Of a stretch of 64,000 bases of DNA, positions 9,827 to 19,754 are shown piece after piece (position 1 is the stretch's first letter; each line of letters begins with the position of its first letter). Below the pieces are notes generated by a model that saw only the letters and a program-made list of their open reading frames with translations, did not search any database and was not told the DNA's origin. This DNA is from DATFVJ01 sp963851085. GTDB taxonomy: Bacteria; Actinomycetota; Actinomycetes; Streptosporangiales; Streptosporangiaceae. Made by a program: the position numbers and the translations under genes. The DNA is taken from assembly GCA_963851085.1 (NCBI GenBank), contig CAWKNX010000018.1:1-64000 (forward strand). The letters are read 5' to 3'.

Positions 9827-9863
9827 AGATAACCTCACGAAAAGTGAGCCTCGAAGAGCTGGC

Positions 9864-9935
9864 CGCCGGGGGATGACCCCCCGGAACCCCTTGGGGAGCA
9901 AGGCCCGGGGGGTGATCCCCGAATCCCCCCGGGGA
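9864..9935. repeat. Two copies of the GC-rich hairpin repeat module
   Basis: Two adjacent units of the form CCGGGGG-TGA-CCCCC followed by GGAACCCC or GAATCCCCC. The same pattern recurs at 9143-9187, 31502-31737, 47690-47764 and, inverted, at 57650-57705. It is in the icd leader. An ORF across it is compositional. Confidence 0.55.
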
Positions 9936-9968
9936 CAGCGGCTGGCGTGATGAAGGGAAGAAAACAGC

Positions 9969-11192
9969 ATGCCCAAGATCAGGGTGGTGAATCCCGTTGT
10001 CGAGCTTGACGGCGACGAGATGACACGGATCATCTGGCAGTTCATCAAGGATCAGCTGATCTTGCCCTACCTGGATATCGACCTGAAGTACTTCGACCTT
10101 TCCATCCAGAACCGCGACGCCACCGATGATCAGGTGACCGTCGATGCGGGAAACGCGATCAAGCAATACGGCGTGGGCGTCAAGTGCGCGACGATCACCC
10201 CCGATGAGGCAAGGGTCACGGAGTTCGGCCTGAAGAAGATGTGGCGGTCGCCGAACGGCACCGATCCGTAACATCCTCGGCGGCGTCGTTTTCCGCGAGC
10301 CGATAGTGATGTCGAATATTCCGCGATTGATGCATAGCTGGTCCAAGCCGATCATCATCGGCCGCCACGCGCATGGCGACCAGTACCGGGCGAGCGATTT
10401 CGTGGTGCCTGGCCCGGGAACGGTGATGATCTCGTACGTCCCCGAGGACGGCAGCCAGCCGTTCGAGGTCGAGGTGGCGAAGTACACCGGCGGTGGCGTC
10501 GCAATGGCCATGTACAACTTCGACGACTCGATCCGCGATTTCGCGCGTGCGACGATGCGGTACGCGCTCGACCGCGGGTATCCGCTGTACCTGTCCACGA
10601 AGAACACGATTCTCAAGGCGTACGACGGCCGGTTCAAGGTGCTGTTCGCCGAGGTGTTCGAGTCAGAGTTCAAGGCCGACTTCGAGGCCGCCGGGCTCAC
10701 CTACGAGCACCGGCTGATCGACGACATGGTGGCCCAGGTGCTCAAGTGGGAGGGCGGGATCGTCTGGGCGATGAAGAACTACGACGGTGACGTCGAATCC
10801 GACGTCGTGGCGCAGGGATTCGGCTCACTCGGCCTGATGACGAGCGTGCTGATGACGCCTGACGGCCGTACCGTCGAGGCGGAGGCCGCGCACGGCACGG
10901 TGACCCGCCACTACCGGATGCACCAGCAGGGCAAGCCGACATCCACCAACCCGATCGCGTCGATCTTCGCCTGGACGCGTGGGCTCGCGCACCGCGGCAA
11001 GCTCGACGGCTCACCGGAGGTCACCGAGTTCGCCCGGGTGCTTGAAGAGGTCTGCGTCGAAACCGTCGAGGCCGGCGAGATGACAAAGGATCTGGCGCAT
11101 GCTCATCAGCGCCGACGCGCCGTACTTGACAACACAGGAGTTCCTCGCCGCGACTGGACGAGAATCTGCGGAAGAAGATGGAGGTCCGATGA
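9969..11192 (+). pseudogene. icd: NADP-dependent isocitrate dehydrogenase (three frameshifts)
   Basis: Dimeric eukaryote-like IDH, about 405 residues, oxidising isocitrate to 2-oxoglutarate. ATG 9969 follows GAAGGGAAGAAA. Segment one ends SPNGTD; the conserved RNILGGVVFREPI continues one base later (shift near 10264). The long second segment has SKPIIIGRHAHGDQY, LSTKNTILKAYDGRF, the catalytic Lys/Tyr/Asp region and EAAHGTVTRHYR. Two further one-base shifts near 11100 and 11150 restore LISADAPYLTTQEFLAA and LDENLRKKMEV before the stop at 11190-11192. All three are single extra bases in an enzyme expected to be essential. Confidence 0.85.
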
Positions 11193-12146
11193 GCCGACCA
11201 GGGCAAGGTAGCCGTCATCGGAGCGGGATTCTACGGTTCCACCACGGCACAGCGACTCGCTGAGTACGACATCTTCACCGAGGTCATGCTCACCGACATC
11301 ATCGAGGGCCGGCCGGAAGGGCTGGCCCTGGACATGAACCAGTCACGCCCGGTCGAAGGATTCGAGACCAAGGTCACCGGGGTGACGACGGGTGCGGACG
11401 GGTCCGGCTACGAGGCGCTGGCCGGCTCCGGCATCGTGATCATTACCGCTGGCCTGCCGAGAAAGCCCGGCATGAGCCGGATGGATCTGATCGGCGTCAA
11501 TGCCAAGATCGTGCGCGGCGTCACGGAAAATGTCGCCAGATACGCACCCGACGCGGTGCTGATCGTGGTGTCCAACCCGCTCGACGAGATGACGGCGCTG
11601 GCCGCCAACGTATCCGGCTTCCCAGCCCACCGGGTCATGGGACAGGCCGGGATGCTGGACACCGCCCGCTTCACACATTTCGTGGCCGAGCGGCTCGGTG
11701 TGCCTGTCGGCTCGGTCCGGACGCTCACCCTCGGCTCGCACGGCGACACGATGGTTCCCGTGCCTTCCGCGTGCTCGGTGGATGGTAAGCCACTCGCCGA
11801 CATACTGCCCGCGGCGGAGATCGAGGCGCTCGTCGAGCGCACGCGCACGGGCGGCGCGGAGGTTGTCGCCCTGCTCAAGACCGGATCGGCGTTCTACGCG
11901 CCCTCCGCCGCGGCGGCGCGGATGGCGCGCGCGGTCGCCGAGGACTCCGGCGCGGTGCTGCCGGTGTGCGCCTGGGTGGACGGCCAGTACGGCATCTCGG
12001 GCGTGTACCTCGGCGTGGAGGCGGAGATCGGCGCGGCCGGGGTCCGCCGCGTGGTGGAACGGGACCTGACCGACGAGGAACTCGCCGGCCTGCGGGAGGC
12101 CGCCGAGGCGGTCCGCGCCAAGCAGGCCGACGTGGCCAGCCTCTGA
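11189..12146 (+). CDS. mdh: Malate dehydrogenase, LDH-like type (shift at codon 5)
   Basis: Oxidises malate with NAD. The natural start is ATG 11189, overlapping the icd stop (ATGA), but one extra base near 11200 puts the body in another frame. The body reads KVAVIGAGFYGSTTAQRL (NAD-binding Gly motif), ITAGLPRKPGMSRMDL (mobile loop with substrate Arg), VVSNPLDEMT, GQAGMLDTARF and the catalytic His in GSHGDTMVP. Length is about 315 residues, normal for the family. The overlap with icd implies co-translation. Confidence 0.88.
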
Positions 12147-12330
12147 AGGCCCGTACCCAAGGAACTGCCGGGCCGGTGGGCACAACGGCCGTATCCGTCC
12201 GGCCGCGCTGGGCAGGATACGGTCACTCGTCCCAGCACCTGGGCTCGTGCGGCGTCGTCCCGGATCTGGAGCGGTCTTCGCCGGGCGGGCCCGGGTGCCG
12301 CGGGCAGGGCTAGCTGGCTGCGTGGCGACG

Positions 12331-13524
12331 TCAGCAGGCGGCGAGGCGGCGCAGGGCGAGTTCGGCGTAGAGGGTGGCGCCCTCGGGGAGCACGGCGTCG
12401 TCGAAGACGGCCTCCGCAGAATGGTTGTAGGCGGCCGTCTCCGGATCGGTCCCTGGTGGGCAGGCACCGATCAGGACGAATGCGCCAGGGACCTCGCCCA
12501 GCACGAGTGAGAAGTCCTCTGAGCCAGTGATCGGGTTCGGCGCTGTGAGGGCCCGCTCCGGCCCGAACACGCCGGCGATCGCGTTTCCAGCGAACGCCGC
12601 CTCGGCCGCGTCGTTGACCGTTACCGGATAACCCATCCCAAATGCGTGCTCGATCTCTACGCCGTGCGCCGCCGCGATGCCCCGAAGCAGCGCCACCGCG
12701 CCCTCCTTGACCCGCGTACGCGCCTGGTCAGAAAACGACCGGAGCGTCGCCTCGAAGCGCGCCTGCGCCGGGATCACGTTCGACGCGGTGCCCGCCTGGA
12801 AGGTGCCCACCGTGACGACCACTGGATCGAATACGTCGAACGAGCGGGTCACGAAGGTCTGCAGCGCCGTGACCATCTCACAAGCGGCAGGGATCGGATC
12901 GCGTGCGCGATGCGGCTGCGAGCCGTGCCCGCCGGCGCCCCGGACCGTGACACATATCTCGTCGGCCGCCGCGAGCATGGGCCCCGGGCGGGTGGCGCAC
13001 ACGCCGGTCGGCAGCGGTGCCGAGACCGAATGCAACGCGTACGCGGCCACCGGGCGCGGGCCGGCCGCGTCGAGCACTCCTTCGTCGATCATGTGCTGAG
13101 CGCCGCAGTCGCCTTCCTCACCCGGCTGGAACATGAAGATCACGCTGCCGGCTATCTCGGCGCGCCGCGCCGCGAGCAGGCGGGCGGCGCCGGCCAGCAT
13201 CGCGGTGTGCGTGTCGTGACCGCAGGCGTGCATGGCCGCGACGTTCCCCGACGTGTAGTCGACGCCGCTGTGCTCTGTGACCGGCAGCGCGTCCATGTCC
13301 GCGCGCAGCAGTACGGCCGGGCCGGGCCTGGCCCCACGCAGGACCGCTGTCACCGACGTGAGCCGCCGGCCCGTGGTGATCTCAAGCGGCAGCCCGGCGA
13401 GCGCCGCGAGCACCTTCTCCTGGGTGCGGGGCAGATCCAGGCCGAGCTCGGGCTCGTGGTGGACCGCATGGCGCAGCGCGGTCATCTCGGCCATCAGGGT
13501 CATGGCGTCATCATGAAGGGCCAT
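12331..13524 (-). CDS. M20D family amidohydrolase (zinc)
   Basis: 397 residues from ATG 13524. Members hydrolyse N-acyl amino acids or related amides. Metal ligands are visible: MHACGHDTHT, the catalytic Glu pair in FQPGEEGDCG, and the late NHSAEAVFDD/GSEDFS region. The dimerisation-domain motif GGHGSQPHRARDPI is present. It stands alone, convergent with mdh. The substrate cannot be read from the sequence. Confidence 0.88.
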   Translation of the reverse strand: MALHDDAMTLMAEMTALRHAVHHEPELGLDLPRTQEKVLAALAGLPLEITTGRRLTSVTAVLRGARPGPAVLLRADMDALPVTEHSGVDYTSGNVAAMHACGHDTHTAMLAGAARLLAARRAEIAGSVIFMFQPGEEGDCGAQHMIDEGVLDAAGPRPVAAYALHSVSAPLPTGVCATRPGPMLAAADEICVTVRGAGGHGSQPHRARDPIPAACEMVTALQTFVTRSFDVFDPVVVTVGTFQAGTASNVIPAQARFEATLRSFSDQARTRVKEGAVALLRGIAAAHGVEIEHAFGMGYPVTVNDAAEAAFAGNAIAGVFGPERALTAPNPITGSEDFSLVLGEVPGAFVLIGACPPGTDPETAAYNHSAEAVFDDAVLPEGATLYAELALRRLAAC

Positions 13525-13676
13525 GTGATCATCCTGCCCTATCGAGCCTTACAGATCACCAGGCGACAGGGTGGTGCAGGCGACTGCTGGAGCGATACAC
13601 GGGATGGAGGCATTTGCGAGCCTTCGTCATCGATGTCCGTATTCTCGCCACGGCAGGTCACACAGCGTAGCGCAAT

Positions 13677-13889
13677 TTACAGATGGAACAGGGCGAATAC
13701 CACCACGACCACCACGATGCCCCAGCGGACGGCGCTGCCGACGTGAGAACGAAACCTGTTGCGCGCCCTCGGGACCCGCGCACGAACGTCCCGGTAGTCC
13801 GACCAGGCCCCATGCGCGCGTTGTATTGACCAGCCAATCACCGCGCCAACGGCCAGGATCGCCAGGAGGAGGATACCCGTCGGGGTCAT
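13677..13889 (-). CDS. Small two-TM membrane protein
   Basis: 70 residues from ATG 13889. TM1 is TPTGILLLAILAVGAVIGW, then a basic loop (RDVRARVPRARNRFRSH), then TM2 with a run of six Val (WGIVVVVVVFALF). A longer open frame to 14021 lacks membrane or domain character, so the internal ATG is preferred. No family is recognised. Confidence 0.55.
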   Translation of the reverse strand: MTPTGILLLAILAVGAVIGWSIQRAHGAWSDYRDVRARVPRARNRFRSHVGSAVRWGIVVVVVVFALFHL

Positions 13890-14106
13890 GGCAACAGATT
13901 GCTGTGATTGGCGCGCTATGTCCAGCACATTAACCGGGTTCCGGGCACAGGATGGTGCGTGAGGGACGTCACTGCGGTCTGATGATCCGCTGGCACCCAG
14001 TGATCCCGAACGGCTGCGCAATGCGGCCCGGCCACGCGTTGCTGACCCTCAGCTATTGGGCACGGCCAGCGGCGGGCCGCGGGCCGTGCCCACGGCCCGC
14101 GCCTGG

Positions 14107-15417
14107 TTACGCCAAGCGGTGCGCCCCGGATTCCGGTGCCGCGGGTATTACCTGCGGCGGTGCCCAGCCGCGGCGCGCGTATTCAGCGGCGACCGCATCG
14201 GCTATCTCGCCCGCCCCGCCCGCAGGGACCAGCGCGATCACCGATCCGCCGAATCCACCGCCGATCATGCGGGCGCCAAGCGCGCCCGCCGCGTTTGCGG
14301 TGGTCACCGCGACATCGGCTTGCGGCCAGGAGATTTCGAAGTCGTCACGTAGCGACAGATGTGACGCGTTGAGCAATGCCCCGATCTCGCTCATGGCGCC
14401 GGCCCGCAACAGGCCGACCACGGCCTGGACGCGGTGATTGTCGGTGATGACGTGCCTGGCTCTGCGCCTGAGCACGGGGTCGTCCAGCCGCCTGAGCGCG
14501 GCGTCGGGATCCGTCACGTCGCGCAGGGCGGGCACGCCGATCAGCCGGGCGGCCTGCTCACAGGCGTGCCGCCGGTCGGCGTACGCGCCGTCGGTCAGGT
14601 CGTGCCGGACCCGCGTGTCCAGGACAACCAGCTCGAGGCCCGCGCTCGCCGGATCGAAGGGGACATGGCTGGTCGCCAGCGTGCGGCAGTCCAGGAGCAG
14701 CGCACGACCCTTGCGGCACAGCATGGCCGCGGACTGGTCCATGATCCCGCTCGGCACACCGACGAAATCGTTCTCCGCGCGCCGTGCGAGCCGAGCCAGC
14801 GTCCGCGCTGGTATCTCGATCCCGTACAGCCCGGTGAGCGCCACCGCGACCGCGCACTCGAGCGCCGCGGACGAGGACAGCCCGGCGCCCTGGGGCAGAT
14901 CGGAATCGATGGCAAGCCGCGCGCCACCGAACTGGTAGCCAGCCTCACGGAGCGCCCACGCCACTCCAGCCGCGTATGCCGCCCAGCCAGGGACCGATCC
15001 GGGCGCGAGCGCTCCGATCCGCACCGCTACCCGCTCGGACGGTGCCTGCCGCGAGGACAGCTCGAGCACACCGCCGCCAGTGGCAGCGGTGTTCGCCGTG
15101 CCGGTAGTGCCGCCGCCCGCGGCCGCGTCAGCGTTCCCCACGCGAGCCGCGGCGGCGCGCACCCCGAAGCCGAGCGCGAACGGCAGCACGAAACCCTCGT
15201 TGTAGTCGGTGTGCTCGCCGATCAGGTTGACCCGGCCCGGTGCGTGCCATACGCCATCGGGATCGCCGCCGTAATGGTCGCGGAACCAGGCCGTCGCACG
15301 CCCCACCGCGACGTCGGCGCCACTGGCCCGGGCTGGGCCCCCGATTGTGGCCCCGCCGCTGGTCACTCCCGCATTTGCCGCCGCCTCACCGCCCGGCATG
15401 CCTGGATGCGCCATCAT
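14107..15417 (-). CDS. galK: Galactokinase
   Basis: Phosphorylates galactose at C1 (GHMP kinase). The signature WHAPGRVNLIGEHTDYNEG is clear, followed by the ATP loop LPQGAGLSSSAALE and the C-terminal GARMIGGGFGGSVIALV. 436 codons from ATG 15417, ten bases after the galE stop and with a GGGCGG site. The extra N-terminal 40 residues before the signature are Gly/Ala-rich. Third gene of the galT-galE-galK operon. Confidence 0.93.
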   Translation of the reverse strand: MMAHPGMPGGEAAANAGVTSGGATIGGPARASGADVAVGRATAWFRDHYGGDPDGVWHAPGRVNLIGEHTDYNEGFVLPFALGFGVRAAAARVGNADAAAGGGTTGTANTAATGGGVLELSSRQAPSERVAVRIGALAPGSVPGWAAYAAGVAWALREAGYQFGGARLAIDSDLPQGAGLSSSAALECAVAVALTGLYGIEIPARTLARLARRAENDFVGVPSGIMDQSAAMLCRKGRALLLDCRTLATSHVPFDPASAGLELVVLDTRVRHDLTDGAYADRRHACEQAARLIGVPALRDVTDPDAALRRLDDPVLRRRARHVITDNHRVQAVVGLLRAGAMSEIGALLNASHLSLRDDFEISWPQADVAVTTANAAGALGARMIGGGFGGSVIALVPAGGAGEIADAVAAEYARRGWAPPQVIPAAPESGAHRLA

Positions 15418-15427
15418 CGCCGCCCTG

Positions 15428-16489
15428 TCATCGTGGCGCTGCGGAGGAAGCGGAAGCGGAGGAAGCGGAGGAAGCGGAGGCGAAGGCCCACGCGTCCGCG
15501 ACCATGGTGCGCAGGTCCAGGCGTGCGGTCCAGCCGAGCTCTGCTTGAATGCGCGCCGAGGAGGCCACAAGAACGGCTGGGTCACCCGGGCGGCGCGGCG
15601 CCACCCGTGCGGGGATGTCGATGCCTGTGACGCTGCGGCATGCCTCGATGACTTCGCGGACCGAGATTCCGGTGCCGTTTCCGAGGTTGTACACCCGGTG
15701 TGCGCCGGGCACACACGCGTCGAGCGCGCTCAGGTGTGCGGCGGCCAGGTCGGTCACGTGGATGTAGTCCCTGATGCAGGTGCCGTCAGGAGTCGGGTAG
15801 TCGTCACCGAAGATCAGCACCCCCTCGTCAGTGGCAGGAGCGGCGGAACCGGCGGACCCGGCGGGATCGCCAGGATCGGCGGAGCGCAGCCGCGATGCCA
15901 CGGCGAGGATGTTGGGGATCAGATGCGTCTCGTGTTCGTGCCGCTCGCCGAGCCATCCGGAGCCCGGGTCCTTGTGGGCGCCTGCCACATTGAAATACCG
16001 CAGGCTCACCGCGCCGAGGCCGTGCAGCCGGGCGTATTCGGCGAGCGCGGTGTCGACGGCCAGTTTCGACGCGCCGTACGGGTTTGTCGGCCGGGTGGGC
16101 GCGGTCTCCTCGATCGGGACGGCATCCGGGTCGCCGTACACGGCGGCGGTCGAGGAGAAGACGATCCTTTTCACGGCCGCGACGCGCATCGCGTCGAGCA
16201 GCGCGAGCGTGCCGCCGAGGTTGTGCTGCCAGTACATGCCCGGCTTCGCGACCGACTCGCCGACGAGGGATTTGGCGGCGAAGTGCAGTACGGCGTCGAT
16301 GCCGCGCTCGAGCACGCCGCGCGCATCGTCGCGCAGGGTCCCCTGGATGAACTCGGCGCCGTACGGCACCGCGTCCGCGTGCCCGGTGGAAAGGTCGTCG
16401 AGCACCGCCACCTGGTGGCCTTCCCGCAGCAGCGAGGCTGCTACGACGCTGCCGATGTAGCCAGCGCCGCCCGTGACGAGCAGCCTCAC
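15428..16489 (-). CDS. galE: UDP-glucose 4-epimerase
   Basis: Interconverts UDP-galactose and UDP-glucose. GTG 16489 gives RLLVTGGAGYIGSVVAASLL (NAD-binding). Catalytic SSTAAVYG and YGASK (Tyr-x-x-x-Lys) are present, then SLRYFNVAGA and TPDGTCIRDYIHVTDLA. The GTG overlaps the galT stop by four bases (GTGA) and has GGGAGG upstream, so the two are coupled. The C-terminus ends in a low-complexity Ala/Ser tail (15431-15480) encoded by a GGAAGC-like repeat. Confidence 0.95.
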   Translation of the reverse strand: MRLLVTGGAGYIGSVVAASLLREGHQVAVLDDLSTGHADAVPYGAEFIQGTLRDDARGVLERGIDAVLHFAAKSLVGESVAKPGMYWQHNLGGTLALLDAMRVAAVKRIVFSSTAAVYGDPDAVPIEETAPTRPTNPYGASKLAVDTALAEYARLHGLGAVSLRYFNVAGAHKDPGSGWLGERHEHETHLIPNILAVASRLRSADPGDPAGSAGSAAPATDEGVLIFGDDYPTPDGTCIRDYIHVTDLAAAHLSALDACVPGAHRVYNLGNGTGISVREVIEACRSVTGIDIPARVAPRRPGDPAVLVASSARIQAELGWTARLDLRTMVADAWAFASASSASSASASSAAPR

Positions 16490-17700
16490 ATGACCTCCCG
16501 GAGCCGTCGCGCCGCGGTCTCGGGCACGATGTCGTTGATCCATACGCCCATGCCGGATTCGGAGCCGGCCAGGTATTTGAGCTTGCCGGGTGCCCGCCGC
16601 ACCGACATTACTTGAAGGTGCAGCGCGAAATCGGCGCGGTCGGCAATGCCCGGAGCGGTGGCACCCGCGGCGCCAGGGACACCTACCGCAACGCCCCTGC
16701 TGCCCGCACGCCCCGGTGCCTGATGCCACGCCGCGATGTAGGGTGCCCGGCTGCCGAACAAGCCATCAAGGCGCCGGAGCACATCGAGGTAGATCGGGCA
16801 GAAGGCTGCGCGTGCCGCGTCAGGCAGGAGTGTCAGGTCGGGCACCCGTTCGGCTGGGAACAGCAGGATCTCATACGGCCAGCGGGCTGCGGCGGGGACG
16901 AAAGCGGTCCAGTGGTCGTTGCGCGCCACGACCCGCGAGCCGCCGGCCAGTTCGCCCGCGACCAGATCGTCGAACAGGTTGCCGCCGGTGCGCTCGGCGT
17001 ACCGTCCTGCCTGCTCAAGCATCCTGGCGGTGCGCGGCGTCACGAAGGGATAGCCGTAGATCTGCCCATGCGGGTGATGGAGGGTCACCCCGATTTCCTC
17101 ACCGCGGTTCTCGAAGCAGAACACCTGCTCGATCCCCTCGATAGCGGACAGTGCGCCGGTCCTGTCCGCCCACGCCTCTACCACGGTGCGCACGCGGGCG
17201 GGCGTGAGCTCGGCGAAAGACGCGTCGTGGTCGGCGGTGAAGCAGACAACCTCGCACCTGCCGTAGCCAGGGCGCAGCGCGAACAGGTCATGCCCCGCTC
17301 CGCCCCCGCGCTGCCCGGCCCCGCCCACGGGTGCCGTGGGTGGCTGCTGCCACGGCTCGGCTCCCGACAGGGAGGGAAAACGGTTCTCGAAGACCACGAC
17401 GTCGTAGCTGTCCGCGGGGATCTCGGTGGGTCGCCCGGGCGCGGACGGGTCGAGCGGGCACGCCTCTGCCGGTGGCAGGAAGGTTCGGTCCTGGCGCTGC
17501 TCGGCGATGACCACCCATTCCCCGGCGAGCGGATCCCACCGCAGCATGGACGCGGGCCCCTCTACCGGCTCGCCAAGGTCGCGGGAGTCCCTGGCGGCCT
17601 GCCTGCCGAGGCCGGGCGACTCGTCGAAGTAGATGATCTCGCGCCCATCGGCGAGCCGCGCCGCGTGTTTCCATATCGGGTAGGGCTTCACAGGATCCAC
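16486..17700 (-). CDS. galT: Galactose-1-phosphate uridylyltransferase
   Basis: Leloir pathway transferase, 404 residues from GTG 17700. The nucleotidylated His lies in LHHPHGQIYGYP (HPHGQ). VVFENRFPSL and the C-terminal LHLQVMSVRRAPGKLKYLAGSE, with its Fe/Zn-site residues, match the family. It heads the gal operon and is divergent from the CorC-type gene across 132 bp that must hold both promoters. Confidence 0.95.
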   Translation of the reverse strand: MDPVKPYPIWKHAARLADGREIIYFDESPGLGRQAARDSRDLGEPVEGPASMLRWDPLAGEWVVIAEQRQDRTFLPPAEACPLDPSAPGRPTEIPADSYDVVVFENRFPSLSGAEPWQQPPTAPVGGAGQRGGGAGHDLFALRPGYGRCEVVCFTADHDASFAELTPARVRTVVEAWADRTGALSAIEGIEQVFCFENRGEEIGVTLHHPHGQIYGYPFVTPRTARMLEQAGRYAERTGGNLFDDLVAGELAGGSRVVARNDHWTAFVPAAARWPYEILLFPAERVPDLTLLPDAARAAFCPIYLDVLRRLDGLFGSRAPYIAAWHQAPGRAGSRGVAVGVPGAAGATAPGIADRADFALHLQVMSVRRAPGKLKYLAGSESGMGVWINDIVPETAARRLREVM

Positions 17701-17832
17701 ACGTTACTTGGCTGGGGCACGGCGGTCGTGCCGGAGGCGCGCGTGGCGGGCACTGCCGACGCCCCATCCGCGCGACCTCTTAGACTGTGCGGACACCATG
17801 CATCCAGGTGCCCGACTTTCAGGAATCGAGCC

Positions 17833-19551
17833 GTGAGCAACATCGGCCGCGATATCGCCGTCGTGCTCGCATTCGTGCTCATCGGCGGATTCTTCGCGGC
17901 AGCCGAGATGGCGCTCGTGTCCCTGCGGGAGGGCCAGGTGCGCTCGATCGCGCGTCGGGGCAAACGTGGCCAGCGCGCTGCCAGGCTGGCGCAGGACCCG
18001 AACCGCTTTCTGTCCTCCGTGCAGATCGGCGTCACGACGGCGACGCTGCTCTCCGGTGCGTTCGGCGCCGCGACCCTCGCCGCCGAGCTCAGGGGGCTGC
18101 TGCGCCGCTACAACGTGCCCGCCGGGCTCGCGTCCACCCTCTCGCTTGTCGCGGTGACGGTCGTGATCTCCTACTTCTCGCTGGTACTTGGTGAGCTTGC
18201 CCCCAAACGGCTCGCGCTCCAGCGGCCCGAGCCCATCGCGCTGGCGGCCGCTCCGGTGCTTGACCGGATATCGGCGGCATTCCGCCCGCTCGTGTGGTTC
18301 TTGTCCAGGTCGGTGGACCTCGTGGTGCGGGTGCTCGGCGGGAATCCACGGGCCGGGCGGGACGCGATGAGCTCGGAGGAACTCCTTGACATGGTGACCG
18401 CGCGCTCGGATCTCGGCGCCGACGAGCGGCACATCGTGAGCGAGGTGTTCGAGGCGGGGAAGCGGCAGTTGCGCGAGGTGCTTGTGCCGCGTACCGAGGT
18501 GGAGTTCCTCGACGCGGAGATGCCGATGTACCGCGCCGCCAAGATCGCCACTGCCGCGACGCATTCGCGTTTCCCCGTGTACAGGGATTCCTACGACGAC
18601 GTGATCGGCTTCGTCCACCTGCGCGATCTGGTCAACCCGGACCTGGTGAACCGGTCGGTGCCTGTCGGCGAGGTGTGCCGGCCCGTGAAGCAGTTGCCGC
18701 AGAGCAAGACGGTGCTCGCGGCGCTGACCGAGATGCGCAAGGACCGGTCCCATCTGGCGATCGTCATCGACGAGTACGGCGGGACCGCGGGGATCGTCAC
18801 CCTTGAGGATTTGGTGGAGGAGCTGATCGGCGACATTCAGGACGAGTACGACATGGAGGGTGAGCAGGCCAGGCGGCTGCTCGGCGGCCAGGTGGAAGTG
18901 GATGGCCTGCTCAACCTGGACGATTTCGCGGAGGAAACCGGGGTCACGCTGCCCGAGGGGCCGTACGAGACTGTCGCGGGCCACGTCATCGCGACGCTTG
19001 GCAAGCTGCCGGATCCTGGTGACTGGGTGGAGGTATCGGGGCAGCGGCTGACGGTGACCGAGATGGACGGCCGGCGGATCGCCCGGATCCGGGTGGCGCC
19101 GGCCGGCGACGGCCAACCGGATCAGCAGCCGCCCGAGCAGCAGCCGCCCGCCGTGGGCGACCAGGCGGCACCCCCCGTGGATGACCAGGGACCGGCCGCC
19201 GAGACCAGGCAGGCCGTGCCCCCGGCTTCCAGCCGGGAGCCCGCCGAGGCCGGGCAGGCCGTTTCTCCGGTCCCCGGCCGGGATCCCGCCGAGGCCGGGC
19301 AGGCCGCGTCTCCGGTCCCCGGCCAGGAGCCCGCCGAGGCCGGGCAGGCCGTTTCGCCGGTCTCTGGCCGGGATCCCGCTCTGGGCGGGCAGGCGGCGCC
19401 AGCGGGCGGCGGCCGGGCAGGCGCCGGTGGCGAGCGAGCCGATGCGGACGGCGGGCGTGCTGGTGGTGACCGGGGGCGTGCCGGCACGGAGGATGGCCGG
19501 GCCAGCGCCGATGGCGGCGGGCCAGGCCCTGAGGGGCCGGGCCAGCGCTGA
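17833..19551 (+). CDS. CorC/HlyC family (CNNM + CBS pair) membrane protein with repetitive tail
   Basis: 572 residues from GTG 17833. The N-terminal DUF21/CNNM membrane domain spans about residues 5-190 (VVLAFVLIGGFFAAAEMALVSL; LGELAPKRLALQRPEPIAL). A CBS pair follows, containing SRFPVYRDSYDDVIGFVHL and AIVIDEYGGTAGIVTLEDLVEELIGD (read as two parts), then a CorC_HlyC domain. The family is linked to Mg/Co efflux and cation homeostasis. The last about 150 residues are low complexity, with four 15-residue units of type EPAEAGQAVSPVPGR (45-bp DNA repeat, about 19245-19390). The start is chosen for the TM N-terminus. Confidence 0.88.
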   Translation: MSNIGRDIAVVLAFVLIGGFFAAAEMALVSLREGQVRSIARRGKRGQRAARLAQDPNRFLSSVQIGVTTATLLSGAFGAATLAAELRGLLRRYNVPAGLASTLSLVAVTVVISYFSLVLGELAPKRLALQRPEPIALAAAPVLDRISAAFRPLVWFLSRSVDLVVRVLGGNPRAGRDAMSSEELLDMVTARSDLGADERHIVSEVFEAGKRQLREVLVPRTEVEFLDAEMPMYRAAKIATAATHSRFPVYRDSYDDVIGFVHLRDLVNPDLVNRSVPVGEVCRPVKQLPQSKTVLAALTEMRKDRSHLAIVIDEYGGTAGIVTLEDLVEELIGDIQDEYDMEGEQARRLLGGQVEVDGLLNLDDFAEETGVTLPEGPYETVAGHVIATLGKLPDPGDWVEVSGQRLTVTEMDGRRIARIRVAPAGDGQPDQQPPEQQPPAVGDQAAPPVDDQGPAAETRQAVPPASSREPAEAGQAVSPVPGRDPAEAGQAASPVPGQEPAEAGQAVSPVSGRDPALGGQAAPAGGGRAGAGGERADADGGRAGGDRGRAGTEDGRASADGGGPGPEGPGQR

Positions 19552-19570
19552 CCGTGGGGCGCACTCCAGT

Positions 19571-19627
19571 TTCATGATCGCGGTACCTTTTTGGAACCAT
19601 TCGCCGGAAAAATACCGCGATCATGAA
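19571..19627. repeat. 57-bp palindromic repeat (family A), copy 1
   Basis: Terminal arms TTCATGATCGCGGTA and TACCGCGATCATGAA are perfect inverted repeats, with a GC/AT mixed centre containing CGGAAAAA. The same 57-bp unit occurs at 47403-47459 and 63786-63842. It sits 19 bp past the CorC-type gene. Confidence 0.85.
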
Positions 19628-19689
19628 GTGCGCACGGTTCATGCGGGCTGCGCTTCGGCGCGGCGGTTTGGTGTACGTTCGTGGCGGTC

Positions 19690-19754
19690 GCGCCGCGCGG
19701 CCCCTGGTTAAGACTGTATTGCCCCGGGGGGGCTCCACCCCACGGGACCCCCGC
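19690..19754. repeat. GC-rich hairpin module (family B) with TTAAGACTGTATTGCCCC lead
   Basis: Nearly identical to 47669-47729, including GTTAAGACTGTATTGCCCC and CTCCACCCCACGGGA. It follows the 57-bp palindrome after about 62 bp. No gene between 19552 and 19997. Confidence 0.7.

Noticed and set aside
17704..19575. Long minus-strand ORF (623 codons) opposite the CorC-type gene
   Set aside because: GC-rich shadow of a clear membrane/CBS protein on the other strand; no domain of its own.
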